DNA of 64,000 nt, taken from NCBI GenBank assembly GCA_015232405.1, contig JADFZS010000005.1:1-64000 (forward strand), given 5' to 3'. Within the stretch, counting starts at the first letter, position 1. Each line of letters begins with the position of its first letter. This DNA comes from Magnetococcales bacterium. GTDB lineage: Bacteria > Pseudomonadota > Magnetococcia > Magnetococcales > JADFYX01. The translations under genes and the position numbers were made by a program. Shown here in pieces: positions 40,616 through 48,431 of the stretch. Below the pieces are notes generated by a model. That model saw only the letters and a program-made list of their open reading frames with translations. It was not told the DNA's origin and made no database searches.

Positions 40616-42301
40616 CTAGTCGTTCTTTACATCTCGCCAGAGAACAACTCGGTTACGACCACTGCGTTTTCCTTCATATAGTGCTTCATCTGCCAATTTT
40701 AGTAGTTCTTCAGGTGATTTAGCTCCTGCTTCCGGGTGGGCTGAAACACCTATGCTAATGGTTACTTTTAAGCCGTCAACATTCATGTTCTCAACTCGTT
40801 GGCGAAATTTTTCTGCAACCAGATAAGCGCCCTCAGAATTGGTATTAGTTAAAATTATGCAAAACTCTTCACCACCATAACGGCAGGGAAAATCTGGTTT
40901 TCTGAAATGGCTTATAGCTTCACTTCCAAGTCTGGCTAGTACTTTATCCCCAAGGTCATGTCCGTGGGTATCATTAAATTTTTTGAAATGGTCAACATCA
41001 AAAAATATTAGTGACAGGTCTTGGTTATAGCGTATTGATCGAGAAAACTCCTTGTTTAGAATATCTTCCATGCCTCTGCGGTTGAATATTCCTGTTAACT
41101 TATCTTTAAAAGACATCTCTCTTAATTGATCTTCTAGCTGTTTCTGCTCTGTAACGTCCCTGATCATTGCCGCAGAACCAATTTTTTTATTCTGTCTATC
41201 GAATATTGTCTCGGCATGAAACTGTATTACTAGATGGTTATAGACCAAGGAATCAGGCATGTTCTTGCCATTTGTTTCCAGATAAGCGGTGACATAGTTA
41301 GGGTCATCTATGATTTGGTCAAAACCATCTGCGATAAGTTTATCAGAAGATTTGTTTAAAAGTCTTTCGGCGGCAGGGTTGACAAGAACCACCTCATCAT
41401 CTTCATTTGTGACAATAATTCCCTCTCTGGCACTAAGGATAATAGTTGATAATTTGTTGCGCTCTTTATTTAAACCATCGTGGCTTTTTTTGATTTCAGA
41501 GCTCATCATGTTGAATTGTCGAGCCATTACGCTCAATTCATCATGTTTGGTAACAGGGATGGATTGTCCATAATTACCATTTGAAACATTGCTAATAGCT
41601 GATGTAATGGACTGAACAGGTTTAACAACTATAACCCGGATTAGTACATATATTCCCGTCAAGCTCAATATAACTGATAAGAAAAGAATCTTTAGAGCTT
41701 TGCTGCGAGTATCCATTATAGCATTTTGTACAGATTCCAAAGATGTAGTTAATTTTAGTACACCACGTATTTTATCATAGGCTCCATGACATCTACGGCA
41801 CTTTTTTTCGTTTGGAATTGGAGTGAGAAATGTAAGGGTTTCTACATCTGAATTATCAAGTTTTGAGAAGTAAGAGATAGTTTTTTTTGAAGAAATGACC
41901 TCTTTTAAAAGGGGGTCATCCTTATCTAAGACACGTTTGAAAGATTCAACATCCCGGGGTAAAAACTCCTCTTCTCCGAGATTATTATTAACTTCAGTAA
42001 TTGTTTGGTTATCTTGAAAAGCTTCAGAGCCATCGTTGCGGATAATATGAAAGTCTAAAATAAGTTTTCCTTCTACAAGGTTTTCTTCAAAGTCTTTAGC
42101 AATTTCAGCCGTACCAGACAACATAATAGACTGTAAACCACGGGATACATAATCAGTCAAATTATCCATGTTTTGTCTGTGGTTATCAAGAATAGTTTTC
42201 TCTTGAAACTTAGTATAAAAAACCATCAATCCTACAAGATTGAAAAGAGTGACAACTCCCACAATAACCAGAATTTTCTGGCCTAAACTGTTATTAAACA
42301 T
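40616..42301 (-). CDS. Diguanylate cyclase with periplasmic c-type haem sensor (haem-HAMP-PAS-GGDEF)
   Basis: A 561-residue enzyme. TM1 about 8-28, a periplasmic DUF3365/Tll0287-like domain with a c-type haem motif C168-R-R-C-H172, TM2 about 200-222, HAMP (about 222-275), PAS (about 280-390) and GGDEF. The active site is GGEEF (476-480), and an RxxD inhibitory site (RKPD) lies five residues before it, so it should make c-di-GMP with product feedback. A haem sensor points to redox, NO or O2 input. The 44360-46036 protein is a full-length paralogue. ATG start with no strong ribosome site. Confidence 0.9.
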   Translation of the reverse strand: MFNNSLGQKILVIVGVVTLFNLVGLMVFYTKFQEKTILDNHRQNMDNLTDYVSRGLQSIMLSGTAEIAKDFEENLVEGKLILDFHIIRNDGSEAFQDNQTITEVNNNLGEEEFLPRDVESFKRVLDKDDPLLKEVISSKKTISYFSKLDNSDVETLTFLTPIPNEKKCRRCHGAYDKIRGVLKLTTSLESVQNAIMDTRSKALKILFLSVILSLTGIYVLIRVIVVKPVQSITSAISNVSNGNYGQSIPVTKHDELSVMARQFNMMSSEIKKSHDGLNKERNKLSTIILSAREGIIVTNEDDEVVLVNPAAERLLNKSSDKLIADGFDQIIDDPNYVTAYLETNGKNMPDSLVYNHLVIQFHAETIFDRQNKKIGSAAMIRDVTEQKQLEDQLREMSFKDKLTGIFNRRGMEDILNKEFSRSIRYNQDLSLIFFDVDHFKKFNDTHGHDLGDKVLARLGSEAISHFRKPDFPCRYGGEEFCIILTNTNSEGAYLVAEKFRQRVENMNVDGLKVTISIGVSAHPEAGAKSPEELLKLADEALYEGKRSGRNRVVLWRDVKND

Positions 42302-42710
42302 TTTTATAAACCCGCGGTATCGTAAACTAATAGATGCACTCTGTTTCTATATTTCATAAGTCTCAAAAATTAGAATATTGGCCTACGACAATATCACAAA
42401 TGAGAAATAAAAAAAAGCTGGCTTCCATAGCGAAAAAGATCCATCTTATTACTACTATAGGAGGTATTTTATACTGTAATCAGACCATCATCAAATTAAA
42501 TTATGTGCTCACAAAAATATTTTACTAAAAAAAGAATCATATATAAAAATATTTTGTATGTTATTGAAAAAAAACAACATAATTAGCTTCAGTCTCATTG
42601 TGTAGGACAAATTATTACATTTTTGTATAAGGTAGTCCACTTTTGGATTCAATTTTGCTCTGATTACCTACAAGACGTATCTTGTAACTACTTTTATATA
42701 GGGGGTTGTT
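42302..42710. other. Intergenic region upstream of the 30-residue membrane protein
   Basis: About 409 bases. A 64-codon ORF at 42334-42528 has no plausible ribosome site or recognisable product and is not called. A weak sigma-54-like element, TTGGATTCAATTTTGCT (42644 onward), has correct GG-N10-GC spacing but a poor -24 half. Confidence 0.4.
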
Positions 42711-42803
42711 ATGTTTAAGCAAGAAATCCAAGAGAGATATCTTATCGGTTTTGTTATTGCCGTCATAGTAGTAATGTGGGGAGCTGCAATAATAACCATC
42801 TAG
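42711..42803 (+). CDS. Tiny single-pass membrane protein (30 residues)
   Basis: An ORF of 30 codons beginning MFKQEIQERY and continuing as one hydrophobic helix (residues 11-30, GFVIAVIVVMWGAAIITI). It has a strong ribosome site, AGGGGG five bases before ATG. A charged amphipathic start followed by one TM helix is typical of bacterial small membrane proteins that modulate larger membrane complexes. It lies between the haem-sensor cyclase and the PilZ genes. I do not recognise a family. Evidence that it is translated is the ribosome site plus composition, so confidence is moderate. Confidence 0.55.
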   Translation: MFKQEIQERYLIGFVIAVIVVMWGAAIITI

Positions 42804-42959
42804 TTTTGGTATTAATCAGTGTTGTTTTTCTCATTTGCATGATATTAGAATTTTGAGAAAACTTAGATATATTTTTACCAAGGAGGATTTTTTGGTCTCT
42901 TGTTCTCCTTGTTGTTCAAACCAATGCTTTGTAACAAATCTATAATGCCGGAAAAAACC

Positions 42960-42995
42960 AAGACATCTTGGTTTGCAATTTAACCAAGATGTCTT
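42960..42995. repeat. Perfect 14-base inverted repeat
   Basis: AAGACATCTTGGTT (42960-42973) and AACCAAGATGTCTT (42982-42995) are exact reverse complements with an 8-base loop. An A-run on the left gives a U-run only for minus-strand transcripts, and no minus-strand gene ends here. Downstream of the 30-residue gene it could still terminate or stabilise that transcript, or act as a protein-binding palindrome. Confidence 0.7.
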
Positions 42996-43273
42996 AGTTG
43001 AAATATAGTTGCCACCTTAGCTTATATTTATATATTAAAATAGCAACCTTTCCAGGTTATCCCTAGATTTTCATTTGTATTTTTCTTTATCAAATATCAA
43101 AACCATAAAAAATATTGCCTGTTTTTATAGTTAAGCAACAGACCCTTTTTTGAGCCTGTTTTGTAATCAAGAATAATTCCCATTATAAAGAACCAGCATT
43201 AGTTGAATTCTCAACAGATAGAATAACAGACAAATACACAACAAAAAATACCAACAATAACAACAGGTTAAAA

Positions 43274-43290
43274 CTGGCTCCGTTCTTGCT
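43274..43290 (+). promoter_or_regulatory. Candidate sigma-54 promoter of the PilZ genes
   Basis: CTGGCTCCGTTCTTGCT matches the -24/-12 consensus (TGGCAC-N5-TTGCW) at all but one position, with the required ten bases between GG and GC. It lies about 110 bases upstream of the first PilZ start. A TATAAT-like string overlaps its 3' end, so a sigma-70 promoter is not excluded. Confidence 0.5.
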
Positions 43291-43401
43291 ATAATATTGC
43301 TACAATACAGTTACATTGTTGATTTGTCTTAATTGTCTTTATGTATGTTTCTTTTTATTATCCTTAAGAGGAAACAAATAACTTGGAAATTGGGAGCTGC
43401 T

Positions 43402-43707
43402 ATGACTGATCAAGTTAACACAACTGCTCATAAAAAGCGTAAAGGTAGAGTGAAAGTTGTGTTTCCCATTTATCTTGAGTTGGAGAATGGGGACATAGTT
43501 TCAGGTGAAACAAAAAATATAAGTACTAGTGGCATTTTTGTCACTACTAGTTTAAAGAATTTATCAAACTACAAAGATGGTTCTTTGGGTGTTGGTAGGC
43601 TTAAGTCACGTGACGTTGAGATCAATTTTAACTGCGAAATGGTAAGGAAGACTAAAGAAGGGTTTGCCATTCGTTGGGGTGTTATTAGAAATCAATTGAT
43701 GGTTTGA
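43402..43707 (+). CDS. PilZ-domain c-di-GMP-binding protein
   Basis: A 101-residue single-domain PilZ protein. The basic N-terminal motif (KKRKGRVKV) and the NISTSGIFV motif (D/N-x-S-x-x-G) that bind c-di-GMP are both present. An upstream in-frame start gives 23 extra residues, but ATG 43402 follows GGGAG closely and begins the normal domain. Small PilZ proteins relay c-di-GMP to motility, polysaccharide or envelope targets. It is followed by a paralogue and flanked by two cyclases, so probably reads their product. Confidence 0.85.
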   Translation: MTDQVNTTAHKKRKGRVKVVFPIYLELENGDIVSGETKNISTSGIFVTTSLKNLSNYKDGSLGVGRLKSRDVEINFNCEMVRKTKEGFAIRWGVIRNQLMV

Positions 43708-43811
43708 TTAAGGTTTGAGCTTTTAACAGTGTTTATGTAGTGATTGTTAATAGTTTTTAGCTGTTTAATTTCTGCAGATAGTTGGTAATTAGATACAAGA
43801 AAGGAATTGTC

Positions 43812-44222
43812 ATGGAACAGCAACTTAATGTTTGTAACAAAGATTATCCAAACAGGGTAGCACCTCCTGCTAGAATTATGGAGAATCGACGCAAAGAGCG
43901 GTATGATCTGCGATTCCCCTTCCGCTTTGAAATGGAGAATGGAGAAATATTTCAGGGACATACTCAGGATATTAGCACTTCAGGTGTAATGTTAAATACC
44001 AATAAAAAGTCTCCTATCGGTGATGAAGTGGGTAAGGTCGGGCTTGGTCAGGTGGTATTATACAATGAAACCTATAAATTTAAGTGCAGAGTTGTAAGGC
44101 TGACAAACAAGGGTATTGCACTATATTATGATGATCATGGAATATTGGGTCATGCCATAACAATGTGTATTTACAATGAGTTGGCTGAGAAATTAAAAGT
44201 TCCAGGCGGCTTTTCTTTGTAA
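43812..44222 (+). CDS. PilZ-domain c-di-GMP-binding protein, second copy
   Basis: A 136-residue PilZ protein with RRKERYDLRFPF and the DISTSGVML binding motif. It resembles the upstream PilZ protein (LELENG/FEMENG, ISTSG, V.LG...) and probably arose by duplication. ATG 43812 has AAGGA six bases upstream; a start 30 bases earlier is less likely. An extra 20 residues at each end distinguish it from the first copy and may set partner choice. The 104-base gap and shared strand suggest co-transcription. Confidence 0.87.
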   Translation: MEQQLNVCNKDYPNRVAPPARIMENRRKERYDLRFPFRFEMENGEIFQGHTQDISTSGVMLNTNKKSPIGDEVGKVGLGQVVLYNETYKFKCRVVRLTNKGIALYYDDHGILGHAITMCIYNELAEKLKVPGGFSL

Positions 44223-44359
44223 TAATTATTATATGTATTGGTTGTAGCTGTTAAAAAAATTTGTACTGTTCTTTGCTATAGGGTTGTTGGTTATTTATTG
44301 CAACATAATTAACAAATGGTATCCGGGCGCAATATTACAGCTACAACACGGTATAATAA

Positions 44360-46036
44360 TTATGAGTCTTTGCCATCATCTTGGTAAAAACGAATTTGGT
44401 TGCGTCCTGCTCTTTTGGCTTGATACAAGGCCTCATCAGCTTTTTTCAACATATCTTCAGGTGAAGTTCCCATATTAGGGTATATAGAAATACCTATACT
44501 GACAGTAACATTAAGACCATCCACATCCATCTCTTCAACTTTTTGCCTGAACCGTTCTGCTGCTTTTTCACAACCAGGAAACCCAGTGCTAGGCATTATC
44601 ACGCAAAACTCTTCCCCGCCATACCTACATGAGTGGTCTATATCACGGAAATGGTCGCACATTAATGAGCCAATGGATTGCAGTACCTTGTCACCCTGGT
44701 CATGACCATATTCATCATTAAATTTTTTAAAATGATCTACATCGAAAAACAGGAGAGCCAGTTGTAGATTATAACGTTTAGCTCTTTGAAACTCATCATT
44801 TAGAGCTTCATCAAACCAGCGGCGGTTGTATAGTTGGGTAAGACCGTCTGTATTTGATAGTTTTCTGAGTTTTTGTTCCAGGTTTTTCTCTTGGGTAATA
44901 TCTCTAATTAGGGCAGCAGAGCCAACTGTAGCATTTTCGTTGGTTTTGATCGTTGATATATTGATATTGAGTATTCGATTGTTGTAGACAACTGTTGGTG
45001 GAACATCATTTTGTTTTATATCTTGGAGAGCTGTAATATAATCTTGATCATCCAGAAAGTTCATAAACCCCTTTTTAGTAATTTCGCTGCTGTTTTTACC
45101 TAAAAGTCTTTCAGCTGCAGGGTTGACCAATACTATTTCGCCACCGCTATTTGTGACAATTATACCCTCTTTTGCACTGAGAATAATGGTAGTTAACTTA
45201 TCTCCCTCATTTTGTAGTTTTTGTAGAGTATTGAATAACTCTTTCCCCATGGTATTAAATGATCTTGCCATATCTGACAATTCATCATTACCGTTTACTT
45301 TAAGCTGTTGATGATAATCACCACCGGCCACATTAGCCATGGCAATAGTGATTTTGTTTATTGGTTTTACTACAGTTAGATTAATGAGGATGATAATGGA
45401 GGCACCAACAATAGTCAAAGCAACAATAAGTATGAGATATCCATTGCGTTTTGATGTAGCAATATCTTCCCTTGCCATTTCAAGAGAGGTGGTTAAACGA
45501 ATAATTCCTCGTACTTTTTCTCCTGCGCCATGGCACTTTCTACAGCCTTTCTCAGCTTTAATTGGGGCCAATATTGTTAATATATTTTCTCCTGATGTTG
45601 GGATGGTCTCATAGCTGGTAATAGCTTTACCAAGCTCAATTACCTTGAGTAATTCAGGGGTGTCTTGAGGCAATACCTGGTTTATAGTCTCTTTTTCTCT
45701 GGGTAAAAATTCCTCTTCATCTAAGCGAATGTTCACCTCTTCGATGGTTTCATTATCAAGGAAAGCCTCTTTTCCACTTTTTCGCATAATTAGGAAACTT
45801 TTTATATTTTTGGTATGTTTGATGTGGTTGGCATATGATTTGGCAATGTCAGCATCACCAGAAAGCATGATTGCTTCTAAACCTTCGTTAACAATACCAG
45901 TAAGAATGAGTGCATCACGCTCATTCTGTGCCATGATATTTTCTTCTTGCCACTGCAAATGTTGGTTTGTAATCCATACCAAGCCAATTAATATCACTAT
46001 ACCCACGAGTATAAGAATACGGTGTCCAATTTTCAT
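44360..46036 (-). CDS. Diguanylate cyclase with periplasmic c-type haem sensor, second copy
   Basis: A 558-residue paralogue of the 40616-42301 protein with the same order: TM1, periplasmic DUF3365-like domain with C165-R-K-C-H169, TM2, HAMP, PAS, GGDEF. Active site GGEEF (473-477), with an RxxD I-site (RDID) five residues before it. Similarity covers sensor and output, for example the region just before GGEEF (CRYGGEEFC) in both. Start: ATG 46036 with AAGGA upstream; a TTG four codons earlier overlaps the ribosome site and is unlikely. Two copies with diverged sensors could cover different haem potentials or ligands (inference). Confidence 0.9.
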   Translation of the reverse strand: MKIGHRILILVGIVILIGLVWITNQHLQWQEENIMAQNERDALILTGIVNEGLEAIMLSGDADIAKSYANHIKHTKNIKSFLIMRKSGKEAFLDNETIEEVNIRLDEEEFLPREKETINQVLPQDTPELLKVIELGKAITSYETIPTSGENILTILAPIKAEKGCRKCHGAGEKVRGIIRLTTSLEMAREDIATSKRNGYLILIVALTIVGASIIILINLTVVKPINKITIAMANVAGGDYHQQLKVNGNDELSDMARSFNTMGKELFNTLQKLQNEGDKLTTIILSAKEGIIVTNSGGEIVLVNPAAERLLGKNSSEITKKGFMNFLDDQDYITALQDIKQNDVPPTVVYNNRILNINISTIKTNENATVGSAALIRDITQEKNLEQKLRKLSNTDGLTQLYNRRWFDEALNDEFQRAKRYNLQLALLFFDVDHFKKFNDEYGHDQGDKVLQSIGSLMCDHFRDIDHSCRYGGEEFCVIMPSTGFPGCEKAAERFRQKVEEMDVDGLNVTVSIGISIYPNMGTSPEDMLKKADEALYQAKRAGRNQIRFYQDDGKDS

Positions 46037-46309
46037 TAAATGCAGCAATCCTTGATTTATTGTACTACAGACAAAACTGTGATTTTCTAGTCATAAAAAT
46101 TCTCAAATTAGAGAATTTTTTCCATCAATTCCCATAAGTGGCATAATATCATCTAGAAGAGATGTAAAACAATATACATTTCCATTTAAAGTGGTTAACA
46201 GTATACATAGTTAATTATGGTTACTATCTTGCTCGTAAAAATCTATGATGGACAAAGCTTGCACTACTTTCAAGCCATTTATACCTAATGAAACGGGGTA
46301 AAACAAATT

Positions 46310-46879
46310 ATGGGATCTAATGCTGTAGAGCGGAACAGACGAACAAATTCGTCAGCCTTTATGATAAAAAATCTCCAGCGTGTGGGAAAGGCAGCTCTAA
46401 TTGTCAGTCTGATATTAAGTGTATGTATAATTCTGGCTATATATTATTTAGAAGGTAACCAAGGCGAAAACTATATAGATGTCCTACGTTCCTTGGCGTT
46501 AACTAGAAGTCAGTTAAAACCTGTATTGCTGATGTCTGGTTTGGTGTTGGTTATCTTAACCGGAGTTGTAACATGGCTGATAGCACAGTATAGTACCAAG
46601 AGGGTTACAGGTATTCTTCACCATTTTACCATCTGTTTGCAAAAACAGGTGCAAGATGGTCCCACTCCTTTTAAAAATCAAATGCCAAGTGATATCAGAA
46701 TGGATGAACATGCTCGTTTGGTTGGTGGTGTACACCGTTTGCAATTTCACTATGATGCCATGAGTGAATTAGTAGACTTGGCAGAGGTGCAACTTGAACT
46801 TTCCAAACCTGATTTGGGAGGTGGTTTGACAAAAACTATTAAGCAACTTCGGGAGTTGGATGCGAGTGTCAAACTTTAA
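46310..46879 (+). CDS. Two-TM membrane protein preceding the heptahaem cytochrome
   Basis: A 189-residue protein: polar N-terminus, TM1 about 29-52, a short outer loop of about 25 residues, TM2 about 78-101, then a cytoplasmic helical tail (about 102-189) with heptad-like spacing that could be HAMP-like or a coiled coil. It resembles the membrane part of a chemoreceptor or kinase with no output domain. Its last 20 bases overlap the cytochrome gene, implying translational coupling. The gene after the cytochrome has the same architecture. No family is recognised. Confidence 0.7.
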   Translation: MGSNAVERNRRTNSSAFMIKNLQRVGKAALIVSLILSVCIILAIYYLEGNQGENYIDVLRSLALTRSQLKPVLLMSGLVLVILTGVVTWLIAQYSTKRVTGILHHFTICLQKQVQDGPTPFKNQMPSDIRMDEHARLVGGVHRLQFHYDAMSELVDLAEVQLELSKPDLGGGLTKTIKQLRELDASVKL

Positions 46880-47642
46880 TATCATAATTATTTTTTGTAT
46901 TGCTGTTGGTGGTCTATTTCTCGGTTTAGATGGTAAAGGAACAGATGGTGGGCATTTGGCATCCAGTAGTTGTAACGGCTGTCATGTTGCCGAAAAAGTT
47001 GATACAAACAACGCCTCTGTTCTTGTTGCTGCTCAGGAAAGATTGTGTGGTGATTGTCATGCTAAAGCGATCAAGATGAGCCACCCTTCCGGTTTTACTC
47101 CAAACCATGCACTACCCACAGAGTTTCCACTTGATTGGAAAGGGGATCTTACATGCAGTTCATGTCATTTAATCCATGACCATAAACCCGGCCTGCTGCG
47201 TAGCCATTCAACTGGATTAGATTTTTGTCTGCAGTGTCATCCCAAACAGTTTTTTGAAGATATGTCTGATGGGGGAGTATCAGTGGCTGGTACAGGTCAC
47301 CTTGATGCTTCTGAAGATATTGAAGGTGTTGAATTGGACTCCTTTTCCCTACAGTGTATGGGGTGTCATGGTGAACAAGGTGATAGTAAAAGGGTTGATG
47401 TAAGTGCCAGAGGCCTGTTACGACACACAAGTAGCTCGATGAACCACCCAATTGGAGTCTCATATAATCAGTCTGCTACCTTTGGTGGGTATCGAGCTTT
47501 GACCCAACTCCCTGAGTCGATTGTTCTGCCTAATGGCAAACTTTCTTGTGTTTCATGTCATTATGGATATAGCAAAAAGCATGGCGGTCTTGTTATAGCC
47601 AATAATTATTCAAATCTTTGCCAAACCTGTCATGATTTATAG
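46860..47642 (+). CDS. Periplasmic heptahaem c-type cytochrome
   Basis: A 260-residue exported protein: uncleaved or cleaved hydrophobic N-terminus about residues 6-22, then seven CxxCH haem motifs: CNGCH, CGDCH, CSSCH, CLQCH, CMGCH, CVSCH and CQTCH, with extra histidines as likely sixth ligands (for example MSH, HDH, MNH). Spacing resembles multihaem cytochromes of the doubled-CXXCH kind used in periplasmic electron transfer. ATG follows GGGAG inside the end of the preceding gene. Flanked by two small two-TM proteins, it may be anchored to or read by them. Donor and acceptor are unknown. Confidence 0.9.
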   Translation: MRVSNFNIIIIFCIAVGGLFLGLDGKGTDGGHLASSSCNGCHVAEKVDTNNASVLVAAQERLCGDCHAKAIKMSHPSGFTPNHALPTEFPLDWKGDLTCSSCHLIHDHKPGLLRSHSTGLDFCLQCHPKQFFEDMSDGGVSVAGTGHLDASEDIEGVELDSFSLQCMGCHGEQGDSKRVDVSARGLLRHTSSSMNHPIGVSYNQSATFGGYRALTQLPESIVLPNGKLSCVSCHYGYSKKHGGLVIANNYSNLCQTCHDL

Positions 47643-47656
47643 GAGGTATTGGTATT

Positions 47657-48283
47657 GTGACTAAAAATAAAAAAAGAACAATTCATGAAGGTAGGTCAAT
47701 TTTAGCCATACCATTTACGAGCAAGATTCAACGATATTTTGATTTTTATATTCAAAAACGTTTGCTTTTTGCTTTGGTTTTAATGGAAGTTTCGCTAGTC
47801 GTTGCAAGTGTAGTCTATCTATATTTCCGCTTTCATAACATTATTAATGAGAGTTTTTACCGTATTCACCAACTTCCTCATTCTGTGCAAGCCATATTTT
47901 TGGAGGAGACAGGAAAGGTTATTTTATATCTTCTAGCTATCAATCTACTGGCCTTGCTTATTGCAGATCGCTGGTGGGTCAGGTATATCAGAAGCGTTCT
48001 AAGCTCTTTTGGTATGCTAGCTGATAAAATGGCTGACTTGGATCTAAGAATCGATCAGGAGCTAGAAGCCAAGCATGAATCGTTGGATATGATGCTGAAC
48101 TGGAGAAAAGGGGAGAGGGAACGAGCAAAAAATATTCGTACTTTTATAAGCCAGCTTGAATCTCCAGAGTTACTTACAGACGAAACAGCAAGACAAAAGA
48201 TGCTCCTGTCCTTAAAAGGGTTAAGGGCTACTCTTCCTCCTTACAGCCGACGTTATATTGGTCGTTTGGACAAATCGAAATAA
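47657..48283 (+). CDS. Two-TM membrane protein following the heptahaem cytochrome
   Basis: A 208-residue protein: basic N-terminus, TM1 about 35-57, an outer loop of about 30 residues, TM2 about 92-112, then a cytoplasmic helical tail with repeated Leu/Met and charged residues. It has the same plan as the protein encoded before the cytochrome, though the sequences are only distantly similar. GTG start with GGAGG nine bases upstream, 14 bases after the cytochrome stop. No enzymatic or signalling motif is visible. A membrane anchor or signalling adaptor for the cytochrome is a guess from context. Confidence 0.7.
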   Translation: MTKNKKRTIHEGRSILAIPFTSKIQRYFDFYIQKRLLFALVLMEVSLVVASVVYLYFRFHNIINESFYRIHQLPHSVQAIFLEETGKVILYLLAINLLALLIADRWWVRYIRSVLSSFGMLADKMADLDLRIDQELEAKHESLDMMLNWRKGERERAKNIRTFISQLESPELLTDETARQKMLLSLKGLRATLPPYSRRYIGRLDKSK

Positions 48284-48368
48284 ACGATTGTTTAAGTTGC
48301 CGAAGTGACTGATAAAGGAAAATGAGGGATAAGATAGTATCCGTCGAGTTAACATCATCAGTAAAAAA

Positions 48369-48409
48369 ATAGAGCTTGTTCATCTTTTTGATAAATGAAC
48401 AAGCTCTAT
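48369..48409 (-). terminator. Strong terminator hairpin between convergent operons
   Basis: A perfect 15-base stem, ATAGAGCTTGTTCAT (48369-48383) with ATGAACAAGCTCTAT (48395-48409), and an 11-base loop. On the minus strand it is followed by seven U (A-run before 48370), marking the end of the propeller operon. It may also halt the plus-strand cytochrome transcript. Confidence 0.88.
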
Positions 48410-48431
48410 ATCAATCACAAGAAGAAAATAA

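Larger units (their letters stand above)
42804..43401. other. Intergenic region upstream of the PilZ pair
   Basis: About 598 bases, AT-rich. It contains the inverted repeat at 42960-42995 and the sigma-54-like element at 43274-43290, both listed separately. Nothing else supportable was seen. Confidence 0.5.

Noticed and set aside
42334-42528. 64-codon ORF in an intergenic region
   Set aside because: No ribosome site, lysine/isoleucine-rich composition expected from AT-rich DNA, no recognisable product.
46230-46275. Possible sigma-54 promoter (TGGACA...TTGCA) before the cytochrome operon
   Set aside because: Spacing between GG and GC is nine, one base short of the requirement.
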